Origin: Clostridia bacterium
GTDB taxonomy: Bacteria; Bacillota; Clostridia; Oscillospirales; CAG-272
Assembly (NCBI GenBank): GCA_017453325.1
Contig: JAFTKK010000001.1
Location: 1-35,483, forward strand
Reading direction: 5' to 3'
Length of the DNA stretch: 35,483 nucleotides
Positions 9,574 to 17,192 of this stretch are shown here, one piece after another (position 1 is the stretch's first letter; each line of letters begins with the position of its first letter). A program made the translations under genes and the position numbers. Under the pieces are notes generated by a model. The model was not told where the DNA came from, made no database searches, and worked only from the letters and a program-made list of their open reading frames with translations.

Positions 9574-10920
9574 TCAGTTAAAGTAAAAATATACGGTGAG
9601 ATCGGGATCGCTGCGCGCGCTGTCGCGCACGGGGCCGAGGGGAACGGCGACAATGCCGTGTTCGTCACAGAGCAAAGGCATGCTTGCTCTGGTGGCGGGG
9701 GTAAGCTCGGAAAGGGCAGCCAGACGTCGCACAGCCTTGTGCATACCGCCGGCGAGGATCACGTCGCCCGCGCGGCGTGCGCGCAGGAAAAGCTCGCCCG
9801 CAATATCCGCTTGACGGATCTTGGCCGTGGCGCGGTACGTATAGCTTGCCGCAAGGCGCTGCTCTGTTTTGGGTGAGAGAGGGCACGCGAGCACAACGGC
9901 GTCGGGCAGGGGCTCGGTTTTTAGATCGGCCTCACTGCGGTAAAGCTGCATGGTGTAGGATGTGCCTGCCGCCTTTCGCGTCACCGTGAGCTTGCCGCGG
10001 TGCAGCGCGAGCACCGTGTGGGGCGGCAGCGAGAGTGATGCGTGCGGCTTTTCACTCGAAAGAAGCGTGCGGATCGACGCCAGATGCAGCGCCGAGGGTG
10101 GCTCGGGCAGCAAGCGGCGCATGACGCGCACAAAAATGGGCTGCGGCAGCGCAAGCAATGCATCCTTGTGGGGATGCGCACCCTCCCGCGCGAGAAACTC
10201 GGCGGCAAGGCCGTCAAGATATTGCTCATCGCCCGCAAGCGCCTCGGCGCAGCGTGCGGCAAGCGCGGGGGCGTTTGGCTGCAGCTCGCGCAGCAGGGGC
10301 AGGACGCGCAGACGCAAAAAATTGCGCTGGCAACAGGGCTCCTCATTGGTGCTGTCGGTGACAAAGGAAAGGTTTTCGCTTGTCAGATAGTCAAGCAGCT
10401 CGGCCTTGGGCACCGAGAGCAGCGGACGCGCCACGAGCAGCCCGTCGCCCAAGGGACGGCAAGCGGGAATGCCGCAAAGGCCGCGTGTGCCGCTGCCGCG
10501 CAGCAGGTGCTGCAGCATGGTCTCAAGCTGATCGTCGGCGTGGTGCGCCGTGAGGAGCAGCGGAATACCCTTTTCGCGCATCAGCGCGGTCATGGCGGCA
10601 TAGCGCGCGGCGCGCGCGGCGGTCTCAAGGCTCTCGCCCGTTTGCTTTGCTACGGCGGGTGCATCGATATGCAACAGATAAAAGGGGATGTGAAGGGAGC
10701 TTGCGAGCTCACGGCAAAAGGCGGCGTCGCGGTCAGCCTCCGCGCCGCGGATGCCGTGGTGCACGTGAATGGCCGACAGGTTCTCCCGATCACGCAAGAG
10801 CGAGAGGAGCGCCACCGAATCGGCACCGCCCGAAAGAGCCACGGCCATGGGGGTGCCCGCAGGGAGCTCTGCCAGCATCAGCGGATCTCGAAAGCCTTTG
10901 AGTGTATGCATGGCACACAT
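9574..10920 (-). CDS. tilS: tRNA(Ile)-lysidine synthase TilS
   Basis: The 448-residue protein carries the PP-loop SGGADS (30-35) in VALSGGADSVALLSLL, and then LSAIHVHHGIRG and LLTAHHADDQLETMLQHLLRG. These are the signature segments of TilS. It ligates lysine to C34 of tRNA-Ile(CAU), making it read AUA codons; the gene is normally essential. The N-terminal N-type ATP pyrophosphatase domain (about 1-200) is followed by the TilS substrate-binding and C-terminal domains. The start overlaps the dnaB stop in TAATG, indicating translational coupling; an in-frame ATG three codons later is an alternative start. Confidence 0.93.
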   Translation of the reverse strand: MCAMHTLKGFRDPLMLAELPAGTPMAVALSGGADSVALLSLLRDRENLSAIHVHHGIRGAEADRDAAFCRELASSLHIPFYLLHIDAPAVAKQTGESLETAARAARYAAMTALMREKGIPLLLTAHHADDQLETMLQHLLRGSGTRGLCGIPACRPLGDGLLVARPLLSVPKAELLDYLTSENLSFVTDSTNEEPCCQRNFLRLRVLPLLRELQPNAPALAARCAEALAGDEQYLDGLAAEFLAREGAHPHKDALLALPQPIFVRVMRRLLPEPPSALHLASIRTLLSSEKPHASLSLPPHTVLALHRGKLTVTRKAAGTSYTMQLYRSEADLKTEPLPDAVVLACPLSPKTEQRLAASYTYRATAKIRQADIAGELFLRARRAGDVILAGGMHKAVRRLAALSELTPATRASMPLLCDEHGIVAVPLGPVRDSARSDPDLTVYFYFN

Positions 10921-12284
10921 TACGGTTCTTCGCGGTCGGTGTCGATGGTGCGGAACTTGGTGTAGGTGCCGAGCCAGCCCATCTTGACGTTGCCCGTGGA
11001 GCCGTGTCTGTTTTTTTGGATGATGACCTCGGCGATGTTGCCCTCCTTTTGGTCGGGATCGCGCGAGGTGTTGTAATATTCGTCACGGTACAGGAACATA
11101 ACGACGTCCGCATCCTGCTCGATGGCACCCGAGTCACGCAGGTCGGATAGCTGCGGGCGCTTGTCGGTTCTGCCCTCGGGACCACGGGAGAGCTGTGCAC
11201 AGCAAAGAATCGGCACGCGCAGCTCCTTGGCCATGAGCTTCAGGCCTCGCGAGATCACGCTTACTTCAAGTGCGCGGTTGTCGTAGTGCTGCTCACTTTC
11301 CATCAGGCCGAGGTAGTCCACCACGACAAGGCCGAGGTTTTCCACGCGGCGCAGCTTGGCTTTCATGGCCGTGACGGTGATGCCGGAGGTGTCGTCAATG
11401 AGAATATCGGTGGCCGAGAGACGCATGGCGGCATCGGCGATCTTTTTCCAGTCGTCGGGCTGCAGCTGTCCCGAGCGCAGGCTGTAGCTGTCAACCAGCG
11501 CTTCGCTCGCGATCATACGCGAGGCCAGCTGCTCGGCAGACATCTCAAGCGAAAACAGGCATACCTTTTTGCCCGAGGAGAGTGCTACGTTGGTGGCCAC
11601 GTTGAGGGCAAACGCCGTTTTACCCATACCGGGGCGCGCGCCTACAAGAATGAGGTCGGAGTCACCCATACCGACCAGCAGCTTATCCACGCCCGAAAAG
11701 CCGGTGGGAATGCCGTTGGCGGCGTCCTTGTCGCTTTGCAGACGGTGCAGGTTTTCGAGCACGTCACGCAGCACGTCGCGGATGTGGCGGAAGGTGCGGG
11801 AGTCGCGTCCCTGCGCGATTTCGGTGAAGCGGCTTTGCGCAAGGTCAAGCACCTGCGCCACGCCCTCCTGCTCGCCGTAGGTCAGCTCGGAGATCTCGCT
11901 GCACACCTCAATGATGCGGCGGCGCGTGCTCTCTTCTTTCACGATGCGGGCATAGTCCGAAATATTCATGGCGCTGGGCGTCACGTCAAGCAGAGAACGG
12001 ATATAGGTCTCTCCGCCCGATTTTTCGTACACACCCTTGTGCACCAGCGTATCGATCAGCGTGACGGGGTCGATCTCCTGGCTGGCGTCAAACAGCTCGC
12101 GCATGGCGAGATAGATCTGCTTGTGCTCCTGCACGTAAAAATCGTCCGCACTCACATTGGCTGCGATTTCGTTGATGGCGTTGGGGTCGATCAGGATAGA
12201 GCCGAGCAGCGCGCGCTCTGCCGAGAGTGAGCAGGGCATTTTGCGCGTGAGGGCGTCCTCCTGTTTCATCATATCGTCGATCAT
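10920..12284 (-). CDS. dnaB: Replicative DNA helicase DnaB (DnaC of Bacillus)
   Basis: The 454-residue protein matches the usual DnaB length. The N-terminal domain has CSLSAERALLGSILIDP (18-34). The RecA-like C-terminal domain has the Walker A GARPGMGKTA (215-224), the segment CLFSLEMSAEQLASRM, the Walker B-like LVVVDYLGLM, and the late motifs LSRGPEGR and QLSDLRDSGAIEQDADVV. It forms the hexameric helicase that unwinds DNA at the fork. The start at 12284 has GAGGAAGC upstream and is 13 bp after rplI. The rplI-dnaB order is the classic Firmicutes arrangement. Confidence 0.97.
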   Translation of the reverse strand: MIDDMMKQEDALTRKMPCSLSAERALLGSILIDPNAINEIAANVSADDFYVQEHKQIYLAMRELFDASQEIDPVTLIDTLVHKGVYEKSGGETYIRSLLDVTPSAMNISDYARIVKEESTRRRIIEVCSEISELTYGEQEGVAQVLDLAQSRFTEIAQGRDSRTFRHIRDVLRDVLENLHRLQSDKDAANGIPTGFSGVDKLLVGMGDSDLILVGARPGMGKTAFALNVATNVALSSGKKVCLFSLEMSAEQLASRMIASEALVDSYSLRSGQLQPDDWKKIADAAMRLSATDILIDDTSGITVTAMKAKLRRVENLGLVVVDYLGLMESEQHYDNRALEVSVISRGLKLMAKELRVPILCCAQLSRGPEGRTDKRPQLSDLRDSGAIEQDADVVMFLYRDEYYNTSRDPDQKEGNIAEVIIQKNRHGSTGNVKMGWLGTYTKFRTIDTDREEP

Positions 12285-12297
12285 AGCTTCCTCATAT

Positions 12298-12741
12298 TCA
12301 GTCGGTAACGACTACGTGGATCTTGCCCGAAACGTCGGTGTAAAGGCGTACGTCAAGCTCGTAGGTGCCGTAAGCCTTGATGGGCTCGGGCAGCGAGATC
12401 TTGCGCTTGTCAACGGTGATGCCGTGCTCCTTGTCAAGCTTTTCCGCGATCTCCTTGGAGGTCACGGAGCCGTAAAGGCGGCCGTCGGCGCCTGCGCCTA
12501 CCTTGATCTTGACCACAATGCTCTGCAGCTTGGCGGCAACGTCCTTGGCGGCGGCGCGCTCGGTGTCGATCTTGTGCTGCTTGGCAGCCTCTTTATTTTT
12601 CAGCTCGGTGAGGGACTGGTTGTCGGCGGGAATGGCCAGCTTGCGGGGGAGGAGAAAATTGCGGGCGTAGCCGTCGGAGACCTCGATCAGCTGGTCCTTT
12701 TTGCCCTGTCCTTTGACGTCGGTGGTGAGAATGACTTTCAT
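12298..12741 (-). CDS. rplI: Large-subunit ribosomal protein bL9
   Basis: At 147 residues the length is typical. The N-terminal 23S rRNA-binding domain begins MKVILTTDVKGQGKKDQLIE and contains SDGYARNFLLPRKLAIPA, the bL9 signature. A long connecting helix (about 41-75) leads to the C-terminal domain (KIKVGAGADGRLYGSVTSKEIA...). bL9 sits at the base of the L1 stalk and affects frame maintenance and subunit maturation. It lies between gdpP and dnaB, 36 bp after gdpP, with GGAAAGGAA as ribosome-binding site. Confidence 0.97.
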   Translation of the reverse strand: MKVILTTDVKGQGKKDQLIEVSDGYARNFLLPRKLAIPADNQSLTELKNKEAAKQHKIDTERAAAKDVAAKLQSIVVKIKVGAGADGRLYGSVTSKEIAEKLDKEHGITVDKRKISLPEPIKAYGTYELDVRLYTDVSGKIHVVVTD

Positions 12742-12777
12742 GGTATGTGTTCCTTTCCTAAAGAGATGATAACTGTG

Positions 12778-14961
12778 TCACGCCCCGCGACGCGCCTCGT
12801 CGGCGCCGTCGAGATAGGCTTGTATGGTGCGGCGCAGATCCTCCACGCCGGTTTCAAGAGAAACGTCCGAGAGCACAGTACCAGCCGAGTCGAATCGGCC
12901 GCCGCCTCCCAGCTTTTCAAGGATCAGCTGCACGTTGATCGAGCCGTCCGAGCGACCCGAGATATGGATGCAGTTGTCGATCACGATGAGGGCAAACGCC
13001 GCGCGCACGCCCTTGACGCTCAGGAGCTTGTCGGCCTCCTTGGCGGCAGCCACGCGGTCATCGGCGCTTCTGCCCGTGCCCTGGCTCCAGGTCAGGCCGA
13101 TGCTGTCGTTGTGCATGAGGGAGCAGCCCGAGAAGCTGCGCTCGCAAACATAGTCTGCGTATTCCTGGTTGAAGAAGCTGTGTACGTACTCGGCGTTGGC
13201 ACCCTTACTGTAAAGGTAGCGTGCCGCGTCGAGCGTACGGCTGCCCGTGTTGCGGGTAAAGCCGCCCGTGTCGAGCACGATACCCGAAAGCATCACGCTT
13301 GCCACCTCGTCCGAGATCAGCTTGTTGATGTCGCTGTCGTTGCCGGTCTCGCTTTGCTCAAGCATCTCGGCCACAAGCTCGGTGGCGGAGGAGGCACCGG
13401 GATCGATATAGTTGACGACGGGCTCGAATTTATATTCGCCTGCCTGGCGATGGTGGTCGATGATGGCGATCTTGCCCGAAACCTGGCGCACGCTGTCCGC
13501 CACTTCGGGCGATTCGATGATGCGGAAGTTGTTGGCGTCCGCGATAATGAGCAGAGTGCCGGAGCGAATGAGGTCAAGACCCTTGTGCCCCGAGATAAAC
13601 ATATCGCTGTAGATCTTGGAGGCGGTCAGACGCTCGGTGGCAATGCGGAAGTTGGCGTTGTCAAGATCCATGATGATCTTGGTGGGGATCCCCGCAAACA
13701 GACCGAGCTGGGCAATGCCCACGCAGGAGCCGATCGAGTCGAAGTCGGGGTTGCTGTGTCCCATGATGAGCAGGTTGTCTGCCTCGGAGATCTTGGTCAG
13801 CAGGTAGTTGGCCACCACGCGGGACTGTACGCGGGAGCGACGCTGGAAGGGTCTTGTCTGACCGCCGTAGTAGCGGATGCCGTCACGGCGGCGCACGGCC
13901 ACCTGGTCACCGCCGCGCTGAAGAGCCATGTCAAGGGCGGAGTTTGCCTCCTTGGCGCGCTCTGCCATGGTGCAGTCGTCAAGGGAGATGCCGATCGAGA
14001 CCGTTACGGGAATGCCGTACTCACCAAGGCGGATGTCGCGGATGCGGTCGAGCAGGGCGCTGAATTTATCCTCCTCGCAAAGGCGCAGCTTTTCCTGAGA
14101 GAAAAACATGATGTAGCGGTCGCGCTCGTACTCGCGCAAAAAGCCGTTCATGTCGGCTGCCCATTGGATCAGCACGTCGTCCACCTTACGGGAGGCGTCA
14201 CGGTAGTTGGCGTGGGTATATTGGGTCAACTCCTCTAAGTTGTCAACGTCAATGTAGGCAACGGCGGGCATATCGCGCTCCATTTTTTCGCGCAGATCGA
14301 GCAGCTCGGATACGTCGGTAAAGGTGACGAGGTAGCTGATGCGGTCGTTGAGGGTGATACCGTAGGCGCGTGCAATGTAGCGCCCCCCGTCGGGCAGCCA
14401 GACGACCGAGCCGTCGATCATGCTGGGCGGCAGGGTGTCGGCGGGAGCCTTACTGTCCTCGGTTGCCGAGGCAATGGTATCCATGGTCAGCTTGCCGAGG
14501 TCGGTGCGTGCATCCTCGCCGTTGATGCCGGCGCGGATGATCTCCTGCAGGGAAACACCGCCGCAGAAATCGGAAACCGACCCGCGGTAAAAGGGATCCT
14601 CGGCGCTCAGCACCTTTTGCAGGGCGCTGCTGAGCGTGCGCACCTTACCCTGCTCGTCCACGATGGCGTAGGGAAGCCCCACGGCATACTTGAACATATT
14701 ATGCATTTTGGTGTTCAGCGTTTCAAACAGGATCTCCTCGTTGCGGTATTTGCGTTCCTTTAACAGGAAGAACAGACAGGACAGCAGCGAGAAGAACACG
14801 TATGCGCCGAGGAAAATGAGTGTGGCTCGCGTGGTCAGCGGCATTGCGGCCATACGCGTGGCCACAATATAGACGCTGAAAAAGAGAAGCCCGAGCGCGA
14901 GAAGAACGATCATCGGAATGGCGGATCCCGTGCGGCGACGGGTCTCGGATTGCTTTTGCAT
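12778..14961 (-). CDS. gdpP: Cyclic-di-AMP phosphodiesterase GdpP (YybT), DHH/DHHA1 family
   Basis: The 727-residue protein has two TM segments (about 14-36 and 44-67), a PAS-like domain (about 85-225), a degenerate GGDEF domain (about 230-365; VTVSIGIS near 319-326 without an intact GGDEF loop), then DHH and DHHA1 domains. The DHH catalytic motifs are GHSNPDFDSIGS (401-412) and IDHHR (501-505). The GGGGRFDSAG stretch near the C-terminus corresponds to the DHHA1 GGGH motif, although the usual His is Arg here. It hydrolyses c-di-AMP to pApA and so affects osmolyte transport and wall stress tolerance. The start overlaps the yybS stop (TAATG). Length and order match Bacillus yybS-gdpP-rplI-dnaC. 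Confidence 0.94.
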   Translation of the reverse strand: MQKQSETRRRTGSAIPMIVLLALGLLFFSVYIVATRMAAMPLTTRATLIFLGAYVFFSLLSCLFFLLKERKYRNEEILFETLNTKMHNMFKYAVGLPYAIVDEQGKVRTLSSALQKVLSAEDPFYRGSVSDFCGGVSLQEIIRAGINGEDARTDLGKLTMDTIASATEDSKAPADTLPPSMIDGSVVWLPDGGRYIARAYGITLNDRISYLVTFTDVSELLDLREKMERDMPAVAYIDVDNLEELTQYTHANYRDASRKVDDVLIQWAADMNGFLREYERDRYIMFFSQEKLRLCEEDKFSALLDRIRDIRLGEYGIPVTVSIGISLDDCTMAERAKEANSALDMALQRGGDQVAVRRRDGIRYYGGQTRPFQRRSRVQSRVVANYLLTKISEADNLLIMGHSNPDFDSIGSCVGIAQLGLFAGIPTKIIMDLDNANFRIATERLTASKIYSDMFISGHKGLDLIRSGTLLIIADANNFRIIESPEVADSVRQVSGKIAIIDHHRQAGEYKFEPVVNYIDPGASSATELVAEMLEQSETGNDSDINKLISDEVASVMLSGIVLDTGGFTRNTGSRTLDAARYLYSKGANAEYVHSFFNQEYADYVCERSFSGCSLMHNDSIGLTWSQGTGRSADDRVAAAKEADKLLSVKGVRAAFALIVIDNCIHISGRSDGSINVQLILEKLGGGGRFDSAGTVLSDVSLETGVEDLRRTIQAYLDGADEARRGA

Positions 14962-16139
14962 TATGGTTCTCCTTTACGGTTTTTTTGCGCGAGGAAGGCC
15001 GTGATCAGTACGTGTGCTACGCCGACAAACGCGGCGGCAGTCACGGCGACGGCGGGATCGACCCAGATCAGATACACGATGCCGATCAGCAAGAGGAGCG
15101 AGAGGCAGGAGCGCGCTTCGTCGCGGCGCAGCAGCCGTCCGGCACCCACCAGAGCAAGACCCGGCTCGAGAATGAGAAAGATGTTTTGGGCAACGGCCCC
15201 CGTCAGCGTTGCGGTCTCGCGGTCTGCAATCATAAAGACCACGCAAGCGAGCGAGAACAGGATCGCCGCCGTCACGCTCATGGTGGGGGTGACCAGCAGG
15301 CGGGGCATACGGGGCAGGGCGCCGAAGGTGACGAGCAGGACGGTGAGGACCCGCCAGACGAAGTAGGCGGTCACCATGCTGAGGATCGCCAGGATGGCGG
15401 GCGAAACGTTGACCAGCTCGGCGAGCAAATTGCGCACGTCGCCGGCGGATAGCGCGATCTCTACCGTCAGACCCGCCTCGGCGTAGATTGCGCGGCTTTT
15501 CTCAAACATGGTAAGGATCCCCTCGGTCAGCAGGTCGAGAAAGGCGGGGATGTGCGAGGCATTGAGCAGGCCTGCCGAGGAGAGTGCAATGCCCCCTGAG
15601 AGGAGGAGCGCCGCGCCGATTGCTGCGGCAATGGCGGCAATGGCTGTTGTGAAGGGCAGGCAACGCCGCGTGGCAAGGCCGGCGACAAGTGCGGCGGGGA
15701 GAGGGAGCAGGGTGAGCAGCGCCACGCGCACGTCGGCACCGAGCAGTAATGCTGCGGCATAAGCGGCGGCAAGGAGCAAGAAGAGTGCGGGTGCCTGCCA
15801 AAATTCCTTGGCCGTGGCAATGAGCAAGCCGCCTGCGGCACCGCCGAACACGATGGCAAAGAAGGCGGCGGGCAGCACCATGCTGCCCGAAAGCGAAAAG
15901 AGAAGCACGGCGGGGATGGCGGGCGCGAGCAACGCGGAGAGCGCGTGTGTCTGCGTGTAGAAAAACACGGCACAGGCGGCCACGAAGATCAAAGCGACCG
16001 ATTCATTGGCGCAAAAGGGGATCACCAGCGCGGATATCAGGTAAACGGCGGCTGCCGTCAGCTGCTTTGTTATATCGGGGCGTGCGATCAGGCTGCGCCA
16101 TGCGGCCAGGTCGTTTTTGCTGAGTGCGGTGCCATTCAT
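14961..16139 (-). CDS. yybS: YybS-like polytopic membrane protein (DUF2232)
   Basis: The 392-residue protein is very hydrophobic, with about 8-10 predicted membrane segments. Examples are QLTAAAVYLISALVIPFCA, LLAPAIPAVLLFSLSGSM and LSLLLLIGIVYLIWVDP. No catalytic motif is visible. It is assigned as YybS/DUF2232 mainly by position, as the first gene before gdpP-rplI-dnaB, and by its size and topology. Family members resemble substrate-binding S components of transporters, but the function is not established. The ATG at 16139 follows a very good AAGGAGGT site and the -10/-35 pair at 16178-16206, so this is the first gene of the operon. Confidence 0.8.
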   Translation of the reverse strand: MNGTALSKNDLAAWRSLIARPDITKQLTAAAVYLISALVIPFCANESVALIFVAACAVFFYTQTHALSALLAPAIPAVLLFSLSGSMVLPAAFFAIVFGGAAGGLLIATAKEFWQAPALFLLLAAAYAAALLLGADVRVALLTLLPLPAALVAGLATRRCLPFTTAIAAIAAAIGAALLLSGGIALSSAGLLNASHIPAFLDLLTEGILTMFEKSRAIYAEAGLTVEIALSAGDVRNLLAELVNVSPAILAILSMVTAYFVWRVLTVLLVTFGALPRMPRLLVTPTMSVTAAILFSLACVVFMIADRETATLTGAVAQNIFLILEPGLALVGAGRLLRRDEARSCLSLLLLIGIVYLIWVDPAVAVTAAAFVGVAHVLITAFLAQKNRKGEP

Positions 16140-16177
16140 GGCGATACCTCCTTGAAATTCTAATATTCTAATTTAAT

Positions 16178-16206
16178 ATTATAACATAGAATTTGACGCT
16201 TGTAAA
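16178..16206 (-). promoter_or_regulatory. Sigma-A-type promoter of the yybS-ftsH operon
   Basis: On the minus strand TTTACA (16206-16201) is followed after 17 bp by a perfect TATAAT (16183-16178). Transcription would start near 16171, about 30 nt before the yybS ATG at 16139. Confidence 0.85.
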
Positions 16207-16273
16207 CAGATTGCATGAAAGATTTGTGAAAAAAAGAGACAAAGAGGAAAATTATTCCGTCACTTTCGGCTTT

Positions 16274-16302
16274 TTGACAAAAAAAGAAAAAAATTCAATT
16301 AT
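16274..16302 (+). promoter_or_regulatory. Possible secondary upstream promoter for the rimP operon
   Basis: A perfect TTGACA (16274-16279) is followed after 17 bp by AATTAT (16297-16302), a 4-of-6 match to TATAAT, in A-rich DNA. It lies just upstream of the better-matched promoter at 16307-16335. It could be a weak second promoter or an UP-like element. Confidence 0.35.
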
Positions 16303-16306
16303 TCTA

Positions 16307-16335
16307 TTGCAAAGCGCGAAAAAATGTGTTATACT
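16307..16335 (+). promoter_or_regulatory. Main promoter of the rimP-nusA-infB operon
   Basis: TTGCAA (16307-16312) is followed after 17 bp by TATACT (16330-16335). The predicted start is near 16342. This leaves an untranslated leader of about 350 nt before the rimP ATG at 16693. Confidence 0.75.
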
Positions 16336-16357
16336 ATTACCGTATGTGAGTGGGATG

Positions 16358-16389
16358 GAGCAGGTTGACAAGACCTGCTCTTCTTCTTT
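16358..16389 (+). terminator. Promoter-proximal hairpin with U-rich tail (possible attenuator)
   Basis: GAGCAGGT (16358-16365) pairs perfectly with ACCTGCTC (16373-16380) around a 7-nt loop and is followed by TTCTTCTTT. It lies about 16 nt after the predicted start, so termination would release an RNA of about 45-50 nt. The tail is interrupted by C residues, so strength is uncertain. Confidence 0.5.
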
Positions 16390-16565
16390 ACGTATAGCCG
16401 AGAGAGCCGAACACACAAGCCCCTCGGCGCAACATTTTTGCATTTTTTGCCGCGTCGCGGCTTGTAAGGTATTACAAACTTGCCACGTCACAGCAAAATC
16501 TGCGAAAAATCTTTCAGCCGAGAGGTGCTTCGCAGTTTCGGCAGAGCAAAAAGGTGGCATGGCAA

Positions 16566-16610
16566 GGGAAAGGGGCGCAGTCATATGCGGATATGACAAG
16601 GCGCTTTCCC
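16566..16610 (+). other. Long stem-loop in the rimP leader
   Basis: GTCATAT-gcgg-ATATGAC (16580-16596) is a perfect 7-bp hairpin. It is extended outward by GCGC/GCGC and GGGAAA/TTTCCC with short bulges, giving a stem of about 17 bp. No U tract follows, so it is a structural or protein-binding element rather than a terminator. Confidence 0.6.
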
Positions 16611-16692
16611 ACGGTCAGGGCGCGTTTTTGCCTGCCCAAACCTTGCGGGTTCGGCTCTCTTCGGTTATCATTTATCAAGCGGGAGGTGCCTT

Positions 16693-17160
16693 ATGGCCAC
16701 AGCAAAAAACATTGCCGAAACCGTAGCGGAGCTGATCGCCCCTGTGGCGGAGGAATTGGGACTTTTCCTTTGGGACGTGGAGTTCGTAAAGGAGGGCGCA
16801 CGCCGTGTGCTGCGCGTTACCATTGATAACGACGAGGGCATCACCATTGATGACTGCGAGCGTATGCATCGCGCCATCGACCCCGTGCTTGACGAGGCAG
16901 ACCCCATCGATACCGCTTATGACCTTGAGGTCAGCTCTCCCGGTATCGAGCGCGATCTGCGCACCGATCTGCACATCGACCTTTCGGTCGGTGAGGTGGT
17001 CGATCTGCGCTTTTTCGCACCCGTTAACGGCCAAAAGACCCTGCGCGGTGTGCTTTTGGGTCGCGATGAGGCGGGCGACGTGCACGTCGAGGCAGAGGGC
17101 GAGGAACGCGCCTTTCCGCGCTCCGCCCTGGCTAAAATTTCCACGGTATTCGAATTTTAA
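16693..17160 (+). CDS. rimP: Ribosome maturation factor RimP
   Basis: The 155-residue protein is the expected length. The N-terminal domain contains LGLFLWDVEFVKEGARRVLR and TIDNDEGITIDDCERMHRAI, and the segment YDLEVSSPGIERDL is the RimP signature. The C-terminal SH3-like domain runs from about 90. It assists 30S subunit maturation. The ATG at 16693 follows GGGAGGTG at good spacing. It is the first gene of rimP-nusA-ylxR-ylxQ-infB, the standard bacterial order. Confidence 0.95.
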   Translation: MATAKNIAETVAELIAPVAEELGLFLWDVEFVKEGARRVLRVTIDNDEGITIDDCERMHRAIDPVLDEADPIDTAYDLEVSSPGIERDLRTDLHIDLSVGEVVDLRFFAPVNGQKTLRGVLLGRDEAGDVHVEAEGEERAFPRSALAKISTVFEF

Positions 17161-17192
17161 GATAAGATAACATAGAACGAAAGGATAAGATC

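Larger units (their letters stand above)
16342..16692 (+). promoter_or_regulatory. Long, hairpin-rich 5' leader of the rimP-nusA operon
   Basis: About 350 nt separate the promoter from rimP, far more than elsewhere in the window. Visible stems include 16358-16380; GCCGAG/CTCGGC at 16397-16402 with 16423-16428; GCCGC/GCGGC at 16449-16461; TTGTAA-ggta-TTACAA at 16462-16477; TGCGAA/TTCGCA at 16501-16506 with 16529-16534; GCCGA/TCGGC at 16517-16521 with 16538-16542; and the long stem at 16566-16610. The GCCGAG at 16517 could compete with the one at 16397 for CTCGGC 16423-16428, so alternative folds are possible. Open frames crossing the leader on both strands have no protein-like features. It matches no riboswitch I can recognise. 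Control of RimP/NusA/IF2 synthesis is the natural inference. Confidence 0.5.

Noticed and set aside
12157..14238. Long plus-strand frame opposite gdpP, rplI and dnaB
   Set aside because: It lies entirely against well-supported genes and shows the same antisense composition bias, with no motif.
16640..16665. GGGTTCGGCTC resembling a tRNA T-arm before rimP
   Set aside because: Other bacteria have a tRNA before rimP, but no acceptor stem, D-arm or anticodon arm can be built here.
16193..16726. Plus-strand frame through the rimP leader (and a minus-strand one at 16252-16599)
   Set aside because: The frame begins upstream of the promoters, has no ribosome-binding site, overlaps the rimP start and has no protein-like pattern. 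Hairpins better explain the region.
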